Below, piece after piece: positions 24,456 to 33,269 of a stretch of 64,000 nt of DNA. The notes beneath the pieces were generated by a model. The model was not told the DNA's origin. It searched no databases and saw only the letters and a list, made by a program, of their open reading frames with translations. The stretch covers positions 1,860,001 through 1,924,000 of the forward strand of contig NC_003155.5 in assembly GCF_000009765.2 (NCBI RefSeq), written 5' to 3'. The position numbers and the translations under genes are program-made. Origin of the DNA: Streptomyces avermitilis MA-4680 = NBRC 14893 (GTDB taxonomy: Bacteria; Actinomycetota; Actinomycetes; Streptomycetales; Streptomycetaceae). Numbering within the stretch: the first letter of the stretch is position 1; the number at the start of each line of letters is the position of its first letter.

Positions 24456-25052
24456 ATGCCGGAAGGAGGACGGGTGCAGCAGAAGAAGGAAGCACCGCTG
24501 CGCTCGGACGCGCAACGGAATCGCGAGCGCATCCTGGAAGTCGCCCTGGCGGAGCTGACGTGCTCGGCGGACGCCCCGCTCAGCGCGATCGCGAAGAAGG
24601 CGGGCGTCGGGCAGGGGACGTTCTACCGCAACTTCCCCAACCGCGAGGCCCTCGTCCTGGAGATCTACCGCTACGAGATGCAGCAGGTCGCCGACACCGC
24701 GGCCCAGTTGTTGCGGACCCGCGCACCGGACGAGGCCCTGCGGGAGTGGATGGACCGGCTCGCCCAGTTCGCCATGGCCAAGGCAGGCATGGCCGAGGCG
24801 ATTCGCAAGGCGACCAGCGCGCCGGGCAGCCCGGCCAAACCGGGGCACGAACCGGTGACCGCGGCCGCCGCGCTCCTGCTGGACGCGAACGAATCGGCCG
24901 GCACGATCCGCCCCGGGGTGACCCCCGACGACTTCATCCTCGCCATCGCCGGCCTCTGGCAGATCGACCCGCACGGCGACTGGCAGCCACGCGCCGCCCG
25001 CCTTCTGGACCTGGTCATGGACGGCCTGCGCACCGGGGCACGCGGGCGCTGA
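24456..25052 (+). CDS. TetR-family regulator of the Xdh-type operon
   Basis: A 198-residue TetR protein. The DNA-binding domain is SDAQRNRERILEVALAELT and AIAKKAGVGQGTFYRNFPNREAL; the C-terminal domain is all-helical with no recognised ligand. Start choice is uncertain: ATG 24456 (GGAGGGAG ten bases upstream) or GTG 24474 (AGGAGG five bases upstream). Because it is divergent from the 2Fe-2S subunit gene and the intergenic region holds paired palindromes, it is probably the operon repressor and also autoregulates. Confidence 0.9.
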   Translation: MPEGGRVQQKKEAPLRSDAQRNRERILEVALAELTCSADAPLSAIAKKAGVGQGTFYRNFPNREALVLEIYRYEMQQVADTAAQLLRTRAPDEALREWMDRLAQFAMAKAGMAEAIRKATSAPGSPAKPGHEPVTAAAALLLDANESAGTIRPGVTPDDFILAIAGLWQIDPHGDWQPRAARLLDLVMDGLRTGARGR

Positions 25053-25124
25053 GCGTCACGCCCCCGCGGCCCCGGGCCCGGCCCGGCCCGCAGACGATCC
25101 ATGCGGCCGCGCCGACCGCCGTCG

Positions 25125-26015
25125 TCAGGGGGTCCGTGTCTCGTCGAAGCTGGCGTAGTAGACCGCGGCCATGTCTTCGTCGGCGTGGCCCTGGGCGGCG
25201 GCGCGGTGGAGGCGTTCGGCGGAGGCCTCGGCTCCGTCGAGGCGGACGCCGTGCTCCTGTCCGGCCTGGACGATCAGGCGGGCGTCCTTTTCGGCCGTGC
25301 TCACGGCGAAGCTGGCCGGGGTGAGACCGTTGTTGAGGACGAGGTCGGCCTTGGCGTGCAGATAGCCCATGTCGAGGGGGCCGCCGGCGATGGCGTCGAA
25401 GAAGTTCTGCGGGTCCACGCCGAGGGCCTTGGCCAGGGCGAGGACCTCTCCGGTGGCGTTGGTGGCGGCGATGACCCAACTGTTGGCCACGAGCTTGAGG
25501 CGGGTGGCACTGCCGGCCGCGCCGTCCTCGCCGGTCCACAGCGTGCGGGAGCCGACGGCGTCGAACACGGGCGTCACGGTCTCCCGGCTCTCCGTGGGGC
25601 CGGCGGCGAGGACGACGAGCTGTCCGGCTTCGGCGGGCTGGCGGGTGCCGAGGACGGGGGCGTCGAAGAAGGCCAGCCGGTGCTCGCGGGCGAAGTCGGC
25701 GAGGCCGGTGAGGGCGTCGAGGCCGGCGGTGGTCGACTGGATCCAGGCGGTCCCGGGGCGCAGGGCGGGGGCGGCCTGGCGCATGACGCCCAGGACGGCG
25801 TCACCGTCGTGCAGCATGGTGAGGACGACGTCGGCGCCCTCCACGGCCTCGGCCGGGGTGTCGGCGATGTGCGCACCGTCGGCGGCCAGCGGCTCGGCCT
25901 TGGCGCGGGTGCGGTTCCAGGCCCGGACGGTGTGTCCGGCCCGGGCGAGGTTGCGGGCCATCGCCGCTCCCATGATTCCGGTGCCGAGGACGCTCACGGT
26001 GAGGGTGTCGGTCAT
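25125..26015 (-). CDS. NAD(P)-dependent 3-hydroxyisobutyrate-dehydrogenase/imine-reductase-like enzyme
   Basis: A 296-residue beta-hydroxyacid dehydrogenase family protein. TVSVLGTGIMGAAMARNL is the Rossmann motif and HTVRAWNRTRAKAE selects the cofactor with Arg after the second strand, suggesting NADPH. STTAGLDALTGL, APVLGTRQPAEAG and KLVANSWVIAATNATGE follow, with Lys in the last segment being the usual catalytic residue. Members reduce beta-hydroxyacids, glyoxylate or imines. It stands alone, divergent from nothing obvious, with an AAGG site before the ATG at 26013-26015. Confidence 0.88.
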   Translation of the reverse strand: MTDTLTVSVLGTGIMGAAMARNLARAGHTVRAWNRTRAKAEPLAADGAHIADTPAEAVEGADVVLTMLHDGDAVLGVMRQAAPALRPGTAWIQSTTAGLDALTGLADFAREHRLAFFDAPVLGTRQPAEAGQLVVLAAGPTESRETVTPVFDAVGSRTLWTGEDGAAGSATRLKLVANSWVIAATNATGEVLALAKALGVDPQNFFDAIAGGPLDMGYLHAKADLVLNNGLTPASFAVSTAEKDARLIVQAGQEHGVRLDGAEASAERLHRAAAQGHADEDMAAVYYASFDETRTP

Positions 26016-26232
26016 GACGTCAGCCTTCTGTGCTGGGGGTCTGCGGGGCCGGCGCGTCTCAGGATGCCCGGGCGCACCGGCTCCCAGGAGTGTGCCCCTC
26101 ACAAGCGCGCTTTCCCGGCCACGGCACGGACGGGGTCGTCACAACACCGCGACGCCGGGCCCACGCTGACTGAGGGACGTGGGTTCGGCGTCGCGGTTGA
26201 TGGTGGGTTACTTGTTGTGGCCGGGGACCGGG

Positions 26233-27852
26233 CTACTTCTTGTAGCCGGTGACCTTGGCGATCCAGGTGATGAAGTCGGCGGCGTCGGTGTTGGCGCCGT
26301 GGCCCTGGTCCCAGTAGTAGAGCGTGTCGACGTCGTCGCCGAGCTGTTCCAGGCTCGCGGCGAGGTTGCCGACGACGGACAGGGAGGTGTCGCTGTCCTT
26401 GGTGCCGACCCGGATCCACCAGTGCTTGGACCGGTGGGGGTTCTGCTCCTTGACGAGGTGGTACATCGGGTTCATCAGATCGAGCTTGGTGGGAAGGTCG
26501 CTGTCCAGCCGGGCGCTGCCGCCCTTCTCGTGCCGCAGGCTGTACAGGGTGAAGTGGCGGGCCTGGGTGGTTCCGGTGCCGAACTCGTTGTTCTCGCCCG
26601 CGGACAGGTCGAACGCGTCGAACGCGGGCGTGTCCTTCTTCCGCGCTCCCACATGGGTCAGGAAGTCGGCCCAGGTGAAGGTCGCGACGGTCCCGTCCCA
26701 GGTGATGAACGTGTTCGCCGCCAGATACGTCGACCGCTCCGTCTCCGACAGGCCCTTGAGGTAAGTGGTGGCGGACGGCTGAAGGTAGGTGCGCAGCAGG
26801 TAGTCGTCCAGATTGCGTGCGGTCAGCGCGCCGAAGCCCTTGGCGCGCAGCCTGAGGGAGGCCTGGTAGTCGGCGAAGGCGGTGCTCAGTTCCTTGGAGA
26901 CGCTCTGGTCGACGAGTGTGCCGGTGCTCAGCTTGTTGGCACCCCAGTTCCACTCGTAGGCCATGTCGGCGTGCTCCAGATCCGTGATCGGGCACCAGTC
27001 GCCGCTGGCGAAGATCGCGTCGCTGGCCTCGGCCGCCCCGAGATCCTTCAGGTAGCTGTCGTAGAGGGGGCTGTCGCCGGACGCGCCCAGCAGCGCCGAG
27101 AGCGCGCCGCCCGCGCTGGTGCCGGAGGAGACGATCCGGGCCGTGTTGCCGGGGATGCGGCCCTTGTTGAAGCGGACGTAGCGCACCGCGGCCTTCAGGT
27201 CCACGATCGCGGCCGGTGCCGTCCCGTAGTACGTGCCACTGGAATCCGTCAGTGTCCGCCCGCGCGCACCCGGCTCGACGACCACATAGCCGGCCGCCAG
27301 GGCCAGCTTGCCGTTGTTGACCATCTCACCGCCGGCATTCACCTGCCCGTTGCCGCCGGACTGCACCTCGCCCGCACCCGTACCGGCCGACGCCGAGGCG
27401 CTGGGCGACGCGCTCGCGCCGCCGCCGGGCATGCCGGTCATCGCGGCGCCGCCCACCCCGGTCGCGTCCGCCACCGACGACGGCATGTAGCCGCCCACCG
27501 AGTTCGCGAACAGGATCGGCGCGTTCGTCGCATCCACCGCCGTCCCGTCGATCTCGACCGGAACACTCACATTCAGGCTCTGGTACTTCTCGTCCACCGG
27601 CTTGGCGACATAGGTGATCGCCTTGTAGAAGTGATACTTGACCTCCTTGTCACCCCCGTCCGTGGTGATGGTCGTCGTCAAAACCGTGAAAGCGTCCTTG
27701 TCGAAAACCAACGCGTCCGAAGAATCCGAGGACTTGGAACCGGACGTACCCGACGCCTGCGCGCTCAAGGCGAATCCGCCGGCCGCCACGACGCCGGCTG
27801 CCGCGCCGACTCCCATGACGACGGTCCTGCGCTTCATTGCCCTGTGCTTCAT
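26233..27852 (-). CDS. Exported subtype-B tannase-like alpha/beta hydrolase
   Basis: A 539-residue protein with a twin-arginine-type signal (MKHRAMKRRTVVMGVGAAAG then a hydrophobic stretch ending SAQA), so probably exported and perhaps lipid- or surface-retained. VSSGTSAGGALSALLGASGD is the nucleophile elbow (GTSAGG) and GHGANTDAADF holds the catalytic His. A Ser/Ala-rich low-complexity insert (GGGASASPSASASAGTG) interrupts the fold around residues 140-165. Related enzymes hydrolyse gallate or other plant phenolic esters. The ATG at 27852 follows GGGAGAG. A GntR-like palindrome lies upstream. Confidence 0.85.
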   Translation of the reverse strand: MKHRAMKRRTVVMGVGAAAGVVAAGGFALSAQASGTSGSKSSDSSDALVFDKDAFTVLTTTITTDGGDKEVKYHFYKAITYVAKPVDEKYQSLNVSVPVEIDGTAVDATNAPILFANSVGGYMPSSVADATGVGGAAMTGMPGGGASASPSASASAGTGAGEVQSGGNGQVNAGGEMVNNGKLALAAGYVVVEPGARGRTLTDSSGTYYGTAPAAIVDLKAAVRYVRFNKGRIPGNTARIVSSGTSAGGALSALLGASGDSPLYDSYLKDLGAAEASDAIFASGDWCPITDLEHADMAYEWNWGANKLSTGTLVDQSVSKELSTAFADYQASLRLRAKGFGALTARNLDDYLLRTYLQPSATTYLKGLSETERSTYLAANTFITWDGTVATFTWADFLTHVGARKKDTPAFDAFDLSAGENNEFGTGTTQARHFTLYSLRHEKGGSARLDSDLPTKLDLMNPMYHLVKEQNPHRSKHWWIRVGTKDSDTSLSVVGNLAASLEQLGDDVDTLYYWDQGHGANTDAADFITWIAKVTGYKK

Positions 27853-27922
27853 TGATCTCTCCCATTCACGGCCGCGCTCTGTGCTGATCTTGCGCTTGCG
27901 AACGTAAAAGACCCGACGCGAT

Positions 27923-27934
27923 ATTGTCAACAAT
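27923..27934. promoter_or_regulatory. Palindrome ATTGT-CA-ACAAT upstream of the tannase gene
   Basis: A 12-bp inverted repeat of the GntR-like TTGTnnACAA type lies 71 bp before the tannase-like start codon, in unusually A+T-rich DNA. It is a candidate operator; no matching regulator is seen close by. Confidence 0.5.
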
Positions 27935-28039
27935 CCTGTCGACGTTATCGCGGACGCATATGTAATTCATCGCGAACACACAGCATTTCCATGGCTGCGC
28001 CATTCCCTCAGCGGACGGAGGGAATATGACGGCCTCTTG

Positions 28040-29299
28040 TCAGCGGGAGCGCGGGGAAGTCCCGGGCCGTGGCGGTCGGTCAGGTGTATTGACCCGCATT
28101 CCGAGAAGGAACCGCGTCACACGCGTGCGCCGCACCAGGAGCTCGTAGACCGACAGGGTGACAGCCAGGGAGATGATCACGATCACCGCGTATTCGACGG
28201 GGATCGGGGCGTTCCAGCCCACGACGAAGTACGCGACGGCCACGACGACGGGCTGGTGCAGTACGTAGACCGGCAGCACGGCGGCGCCCAGGTAGGCGTA
28301 CACGCGGTGGCGCCCGGAAGAGAGCGGGTCGGGAGTCCGGCCGACGGCCCGCGCCGCGCGGCGCCGGTCGAGGTGGCCGAGGATGGCGACGACCAGGCAC
28401 CAGCCGGCCGCCCCGAAGAACGCGCGGGTCGCCATGCCCAGGGCGGTCATCTCGGTGAAGGGCTCGTCCGCGACGGCGAAGCCGGGGCCGGACAGGGCGA
28501 ACAGGACACCCCCCAGCCGGCCGGCCGGCACCGCGGCCCGGCGCATGGCGGTGCGGACGCGGTCATCGGCGGCGAGGGCGCAGCCCGCGGCGAAGAACAC
28601 CAGATAGGCCCAGCGATGCCAGCCGGCGTAGTCCTCCTCCAGGCCGGCGAAGGCGCAGAGCAGGGCGAGCGGAAGCGCCGGCAGAAGGATCGCCCCGCGG
28701 ACGCGGAAGGTGGCCTGCGCCAGCCGGTCGGTGACGGGTCGGAGGCGATCCGCCGCGAGCACGCGGAACAGGAACGCCAGCATCAGGGAGAAGGCGAGCA
28801 GCAGCACCACGAACCAGAGGTGGCCGGTCTCGAAGTGCTCGCCCTGCAAGAGGAAGGGGAACTCGGCGAGTTCGACATGCACGTCGTAGAAGTGAGGGAG
28901 GAAGGCGAGGTAGGACTCGTCGTAGCCGGGGTCCGCGGAGCGCAGGCGCAGCCACTGCGGCAGGGGGTTCAGGACGAGGGTGGCGAAGACCAGCGGCACG
29001 CCCAGGCGCAACAGGCGTTCCTTGACGAAGCCCGCCGCGCCGCGGCGGCGCAGCGAGTACCACGAGCCCAGGCCGGAGATCAGGAACAGCACCGGCATCG
29101 CCCAGACGACCGCGAAGCCGGCCAGGATCATGATGACTTGCGTGGTCTCGGAGTTCTTGACGTAGTAGTCGTCGTCCGTCGCGAAGACGAGGGCCGAGTG
29201 GAAGAAGATCAGCCCGAACACCACGAGCATCCGGATGGCGTCGAGCTCCGGACGCCGCTCCGGCAGCGCCTGCCCTACCTGTTCGATGCGGGTCGCCAT
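28040..29299 (-). CDS. Acyltransferase-3-family membrane protein
   Basis: A 419-residue integral membrane acyltransferase (OafA/NodX-like family 3). RRPELDAIRMLVVFGLIFFHSALVF contains the catalytic His in the first helix; about ten hydrophobic segments follow, including HLWFVVLLLAFSLMLAFLF and VYVLHQPVVVAVAYFVV. Such proteins O-acylate extracytoplasmic sugars, peptides or lipids using acyl-CoA. The ATG at 29299 has a GGAGGGG site. It is not clearly linked to neighbours. Confidence 0.85.
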   Translation of the reverse strand: MATRIEQVGQALPERRPELDAIRMLVVFGLIFFHSALVFATDDDYYVKNSETTQVIMILAGFAVVWAMPVLFLISGLGSWYSLRRRGAAGFVKERLLRLGVPLVFATLVLNPLPQWLRLRSADPGYDESYLAFLPHFYDVHVELAEFPFLLQGEHFETGHLWFVVLLLAFSLMLAFLFRVLAADRLRPVTDRLAQATFRVRGAILLPALPLALLCAFAGLEEDYAGWHRWAYLVFFAAGCALAADDRVRTAMRRAAVPAGRLGGVLFALSGPGFAVADEPFTEMTALGMATRAFFGAAGWCLVVAILGHLDRRRAARAVGRTPDPLSSGRHRVYAYLGAAVLPVYVLHQPVVVAVAYFVVGWNAPIPVEYAVIVIISLAVTLSVYELLVRRTRVTRFLLGMRVNTPDRPPRPGTSPRSR

Positions 29300-29509
29300 G
29301 ACCGGTGCCCCTCCCCCGACTGCCGCCTGCACCACCAGTGTTGGGGGGCGAGCGCGCCGGGCACCACCCCCCGGCGTGTCCGGCGCGTCAGCCGCGTGCC
29401 ACCCAGGACACCGACCGCGGACCTCGGGTGGCGCGTGCGAACGCGGCGACGTGTGGGGGACGAGGAATCAAGCGGAAGCATCCGCGAGAGGGAGGGCGTC
29501 GGAGGACGG

Positions 29510-30037
29510 TCAACCGGTGAGGATGGCGATGCCGTCCCCGAGCAGCTTCAGCCCGATCACGAAACACAGCACCGCCATCACGGGGATGTTGTGCTGTGCG
29601 GCCCAGTTCTTCCAGCCGTCGAGCGTGTTCCGTGCTCGCTCTCCCGCGATCAGGAAGACCGCCAGCGGCGCCAGGATCCCCAGAGACGCGATGACCACGA
29701 ACACCGCCAGCGCCCCGATCTGCTGCCCCAACGGAATCCCGGACGAGCTGATCGAGGCGCTCGCGGCGATGGTGAACGTGGCGTTCTTGATGTTGGCCGC
29801 CGACAGCAGCAGCGCGAGCCCGAAGATCTTGACTGGGGTGAAGCTGTCGATCGCGGCCATCCACTTCGGCAGTCGCGCCTGGGAGACGTCCCTGGGGCGC
29901 CGGTGCCACAGCCGGACACCGAACAGCGCGAGCAGCACTCCCAGGCCCAGCTTGAGCCCCCCCCCGACCCAGGTGGCCGGCTGCCCGTGGCCGGAAGCTC
30001 CTTCCGACCCGCCGACATCGCCGAGCACCTTCCCCAT
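29510..30037 (-). CDS. GAP-family (Sap/SfLAP-like) membrane protein, short N-terminus
   Basis: A 175-residue protein with four or five hydrophobic helices: VGGGLKLGLGVLLALFGVRLW, FGLALLLSAANIKNATFTI, IGALAVFVVIASLGILAPLA and IPVMAVLCFVIGLKLLGDGI. This matches the GAP/sulfolipid-addressing-protein family, but full-length members are about 220 residues and begin with two extra helices; here the start is MGKVLGDVGGSEGASGHGQ, a hydrophilic stretch. A strong GGAGG site seven bases before the ATG supports this start. The gene is either a shortened family member or an N-terminally deleted copy. Confidence 0.7.
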   Translation of the reverse strand: MGKVLGDVGGSEGASGHGQPATWVGGGLKLGLGVLLALFGVRLWHRRPRDVSQARLPKWMAAIDSFTPVKIFGLALLLSAANIKNATFTIAASASISSSGIPLGQQIGALAVFVVIASLGILAPLAVFLIAGERARNTLDGWKNWAAQHNIPVMAVLCFVIGLKLLGDGIAILTG

Positions 30038-30200
30038 GTACCTGCCTCCGGACGGCGATAGGCGGCCGAGGCGAACAGGCATGCAGCCGGCGACCGCCGG
30101 AACGCCCACTGCAACGTGCCCCCACGGACATCATCGACGGCAGCCGCCCCGGCGGCGCGATGCGGGGGACGAACGGGTGATCCGACCCGACGGGTATCCG

Positions 30201-30698
30201 TTACTGGTGGGGGATCCCGCGCACAGGGTGCTTGCTCATGATGGAGACCCGGTTGAAAGCGTTGATGGTGACCGCCACCCAGATCACCGCGGAGATCTCG
30301 TCGTCGGTGAGAACCTGGCGGGCGGCGTCGTAGGCGTGCTCCTGCGCGGTGGCGTCCGCGGGGTCGGTGGTCACCTCCGCCAGGGCGAGGGCCGCGCGTT
30401 CCCGTGATGTGAACAGTTCGGTGTCGCGCCACGCCGCCAGCACACCGAGGCGCTGGGTAGTCTCACCCACCCGCAGCGCTGCCTTCGTGTGCAGGCTGAG
30501 GCAGTACGCACAGCCGTTGATCTGCGACACGCGGAGATTGATCAGCTCCACGAGCACACGGTCCAGCCCCGCGTCGGCGGCGACCGCGCGGACCGCCTCG
30601 GAGGTTTCGACCAACGCGTGATAGGCCTTCGGGCTCTGCTTGTCGATGAAGACCCGCGTGCCCCGCGTGCCCACGGGACCTGCTGTCGTGTCGCTCAA
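30201..30698 (-). CDS. Carboxymuconolactone decarboxylase (AhpD-like) family protein
   Basis: About 165 residues. VSQINGCAYCLSLHTKAALRVGE contains the CxxC-xxxH motif of the AhpD-like alkylhydroperoxidase fold, an all-helical domain that reduces peroxides or acts as decarboxylase. TTG at 30698 has AGGAG seven bases upstream and gives the start MSDTTAG in sequence context; the annotated alternative GTG at 30755 would add 19 residues with no ribosome-binding site visible. It sits at the 3' side of the RpiB-like gene, same strand. Confidence 0.85.
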   Translation of the reverse strand: MSDTTAGPVGTRGTRVFIDKQSPKAYHALVETSEAVRAVAADAGLDRVLVELINLRVSQINGCAYCLSLHTKAALRVGETTQRLGVLAAWRDTELFTSRERAALALAEVTTDPADATAQEHAYDAARQVLTDDEISAVIWVAVTINAFNRVSIMSKHPVRGIPHQ

Positions 30699-30783
30699 CG
30701 TGAAACTCCTCGGTGCTGCGGCGTCGGCTTTTGGCGCGGCCGTCTCCTCGGCCACGGGAATGTTCGCACGGCCGAGGAACGCG

Positions 30784-31254
30784 TCACCCGCGGTCGGCGG
30801 CGCCCCCGGTCCTGTCCGCGTCCAGCCGCCCGACGTGCGCCACGTTCTCCCGGTCGTCGGCGTCCTCGCCGGCCTCGGCGGCGAACCAGGCGTCGAGGAT
30901 CTCCCTGAGCAGGGGCTGGGACGTCAGCCGCAGGCTGAGCGCCAGCACGTTGGCGTCGTTCCAGCGGCGTGCGCCGTCCGCCGTGTACGCGTCCGTGCAC
31001 AGAGCCGCCCGCACGCCGGGCACCTTGTTCGCGGCGATCGACGCGCCCGTGCCGGTCCAGCAGCACACGACCGCCTGGTCCGACGTCCCGGTGGCGACCT
31101 CCCGGGCCGCCGCCGCCGAGCACGCCGCCCACCGCGTGTCGTCGCCGGGGCGCAGCGCGCCGTGCGCCACGACCTCGTGGCCGCGGCCGCGCAGTTCCGC
31201 GAGCAGAGAGCGGGCCACGGGTTCGTCCATGTCCGAGGAGACGGAGATCCGCAT
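30784..31254 (-). CDS. RpiB/LacA/LacB-family sugar-phosphate isomerase
   Basis: A 156-residue protein starting MRISVSSDMDEPVARSLLAEL. WTGTGASIAANKVPGVRAALC is the conserved phosphate-binding and catalytic loop of ribose-5-phosphate isomerase B; the Asp-Ala-Asn pair in NDANVLALSLR is also typical. The Cys usually used for proton transfer aligns with CCWTGTG. The final 20 residues are charged and probably disordered. It starts 15 bp after the alpha/beta hydrolase stop, so it may belong to that operon, but a role in the biosynthetic locus is not evident. Confidence 0.87.
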   Translation of the reverse strand: MRISVSSDMDEPVARSLLAELRGRGHEVVAHGALRPGDDTRWAACSAAAAREVATGTSDQAVVCCWTGTGASIAANKVPGVRAALCTDAYTADGARRWNDANVLALSLRLTSQPLLREILDAWFAAEAGEDADDRENVAHVGRLDADRTGGAADRG

Positions 31255-31268
31255 GCCTCGGAGACTAC

Positions 31269-32069
31269 TCAGCCGACGAGCTGGACGCCTCCCACTTGGC
31301 CGGTCACGAACCGGTCCAGCGCCGAGGTCAGCTCCGCGGGCTTCTCCACCGGCAGTTCGTGGCCGGCGTCCACGATCCGGACCACCGCGTCCGGGTAGTC
31401 CTTCGCCATCCGCAGCATCTGTGAGACGGGCAACTGGATGTCGTAGTAGCCGTGCACCAGCAGGGTGGGCATCCGGATCTCGCCGACCCGGTCGAGGACG
31501 TCGAAGGACCGCATGGCCGCGTAGTACGTCATGACCACGTCCCGCGGCGTCGCCGAGGAGGCCCGGATGTACTCCCGGACCTCCTCGCGCGGGTGACCGG
31601 GGGCGAACGCCCGCTGGATGTTGGCGGCGACGAACAGCTTGAACGGCACCAGCGTGGACGCCGCCATCAGCAGCCCCCGCCCCCGGCTGTAGGTCATCCG
31701 GCTGATCGAGTTCACCAGCACCAGGCGCTCGATCCGCTCGGGGTGGGCGAGCGCGAGGGTCTGCGCGATCATCCCGCCCATCGAGTGGCCGACGGGTATG
31801 AACCGGTCGATCTCCAGGTGGTCGAGGAGAGCGATGACGTCCCCGGCCAGCTCGTCGATCGTCCGCGCCGAACCCCCGCTCTCCCCGTGCCCGCGCAGGT
31901 CGAGCCGGACCACCCGGCGCTTGTCGGCGAAGTGCGCCATCTGGTGGTCCCAGCGGTGCCGGTCGGCCGTCCAGCCGTGGATGAACACCAGAGGCACACC
32001 GCCGTCACCGTCGTGCGGGCCCTCGTCGTCGTACGTCATTCCTGCGCCGTCGACAGCGAGCTGCGGCAT
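31269..32069 (-). CDS. Alpha/beta hydrolase
   Basis: A 266-residue hydrolase. VFIHGWTADRHRW holds the oxyanion loop, RLDLRGHGES follows, PVGHSMGGMIAQTLAL gives the nucleophile elbow (GHSMGG), HGYYDIQLPVSQM has the acid and VDAGHELPVEKPAEL the histidine. Similar enzymes act as esterases, lactonases or proofreading thioesterases. It lies 63 bp downstream of the Cys-hydrolase gene and upstream of RpiB, all in the same direction, so co-transcription with the PKS locus is possible. Confidence 0.88.
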   Translation of the reverse strand: MPQLAVDGAGMTYDDEGPHDGDGGVPLVFIHGWTADRHRWDHQMAHFADKRRVVRLDLRGHGESGGSARTIDELAGDVIALLDHLEIDRFIPVGHSMGGMIAQTLALAHPERIERLVLVNSISRMTYSRGRGLLMAASTLVPFKLFVAANIQRAFAPGHPREEVREYIRASSATPRDVVMTYYAAMRSFDVLDRVGEIRMPTLLVHGYYDIQLPVSQMLRMAKDYPDAVVRIVDAGHELPVEKPAELTSALDRFVTGQVGGVQLVG

Positions 32070-32132
32070 GGGTCGCCTCCTGGAGTGCGGTCCGGTTACT
32101 GACGCGTACGGTAGTCGGCCGCTCCGCTGCCG

Positions 32133-33269
32133 TCACCGCCGTTCGCCCAGGAAGTCGAGAATGTGACCGAACACGTCGAGGGCGGCGCCCCGGCCGAGGA
32201 ACGTGTCGAGGTGACCGTAGCCGGGAATCTCGGTGTACGAGACGTCCAAGTACGGCTGCCTGCGCGCGAGTACGTCGTGACAGAGCTTCTGGGAGTCGAG
32301 CCACAGCCCGTTCTCGCTGCCCGCGATCAGCAGGACCGGGGTGTCGATACGGCCGGCCGCGTCCAGCGCGTTCTGCGGCAACTCCCGGTAGCGGTGGTCG
32401 GTGTCGTGCCAGCGGACCACGCTGCGGGCCAGCTCGATCCGGCGCAGATGCGGCAGGATCCACAGCGGCGCGGGGCCTAGCAGCTCGGCGAGCCGGTCGT
32501 GGGTGGCCTCGGACAGGTGCTCGTGCACGAACAGCGAGGCGCCCGTCCCCCACGCCGAGTTGTGCAGGATCTGACAGGTCGGGTCCGGGCAGCTCGCCTT
32601 GCGGGAGGCCAGTGCGAACAGCGGCGTGTACTTCGACCAGAGGCCCACCTTGCGGAAGTCGACCGGGATGTGATCGATCCGGGTTTTCAGCAGCTCTCCG
32701 GCCACCGACATCCGCAGCGAGGTCCGGCCCGCGAGCTTCGGCGTCAGGAACACGCCCTGCGACACGACGCCCGCGAGCCCCGGCACCAGCCCCGCCGTCA
32801 TGCTCAGCGACAGCGTGAGCGAGCCGATGCAGTGGGCGACCACGAACAACGGCCGGTCGCCGATGCGCCCGCGGATGTGGGAGACGGCCGCGGGGATGTC
32901 GTACAGGGCGACGTCGTCGTACGTGTACTTCTGGCCGGTCTCGTTGTACGGCAGCCGGCAACTGCCGCGCCAGTCGAGCAGCCAGGGCTCGTAGCCGTCG
33001 TCGAGGAGGGCGTCGACGAGGTTGCGGGTCTCGGGCAGCAAGAACATGTCGGCGGACGCGGTGTGTCCGTGCAGGAGCAGCACCGCGGGCCGGTCGGGCT
33101 CGCCGCTGTCGACGCGGGTCAGGCCGAGCCGGACCCCGTCCCCCGCGCGGAAGGGGATCTCCTCGACGCGCGCGGGATCGAGGCGGTGGTGGAGCGGGCG
33201 CAGGGTCGTGGTGGTCCTGACCCTGCGGAGCGCCGGCCTGGTGGTGGAGTCGGTCGTCCTGAAGATCAT
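32133..33269 (-). CDS. Alpha/beta hydrolase with AHCIGS nucleophile, GMC-oxidase-associated type
   Basis: A 378-residue protein. LLLHGHTASADMF is the oxyanion loop; LFVVAHCIGSLTLSLSM places Cys where serine normally sits, as in PHA-synthase-like enzymes; a His at YGHLDTFLG and the acid at IAGSENGLW complete the triad. The sequence resembles the hydrolase half of actinobacterial GMC-oxidoreductase fusion proteins. Its ATG overlaps the stop of the ACP-thioester-reductase gene (ATGA at 33266-33269), so the two are translationally coupled. A role in editing or acyl transfer from the reductase product is plausible. Confidence 0.85.
   Translation of the reverse strand: MIFRTTDSTTRPALRRVRTTTTLRPLHHRLDPARVEEIPFRAGDGVRLGLTRVDSGEPDRPAVLLLHGHTASADMFLLPETRNLVDALLDDGYEPWLLDWRGSCRLPYNETGQKYTYDDVALYDIPAAVSHIRGRIGDRPLFVVAHCIGSLTLSLSMTAGLVPGLAGVVSQGVFLTPKLAGRTSLRMSVAGELLKTRIDHIPVDFRKVGLWSKYTPLFALASRKASCPDPTCQILHNSAWGTGASLFVHEHLSEATHDRLAELLGPAPLWILPHLRRIELARSVVRWHDTDHRYRELPQNALDAAGRIDTPVLLIAGSENGLWLDSQKLCHDVLARRQPYLDVSYTEIPGYGHLDTFLGRGAALDVFGHILDFLGERR

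Noticed and set aside
28037..30061. 674-codon plus-strand frame across the acyltransferase and GAP genes
   Set aside because: Charged Gly/Arg/Asp/Gln-rich shadow of membrane proteins on the other strand.
30784..31254. RpiB-like gene as a supplier of the FkbH substrate
   Set aside because: FkbH enzymes use a three-carbon glycolytic phosphate; a pentose isomerase next door is not specific evidence.
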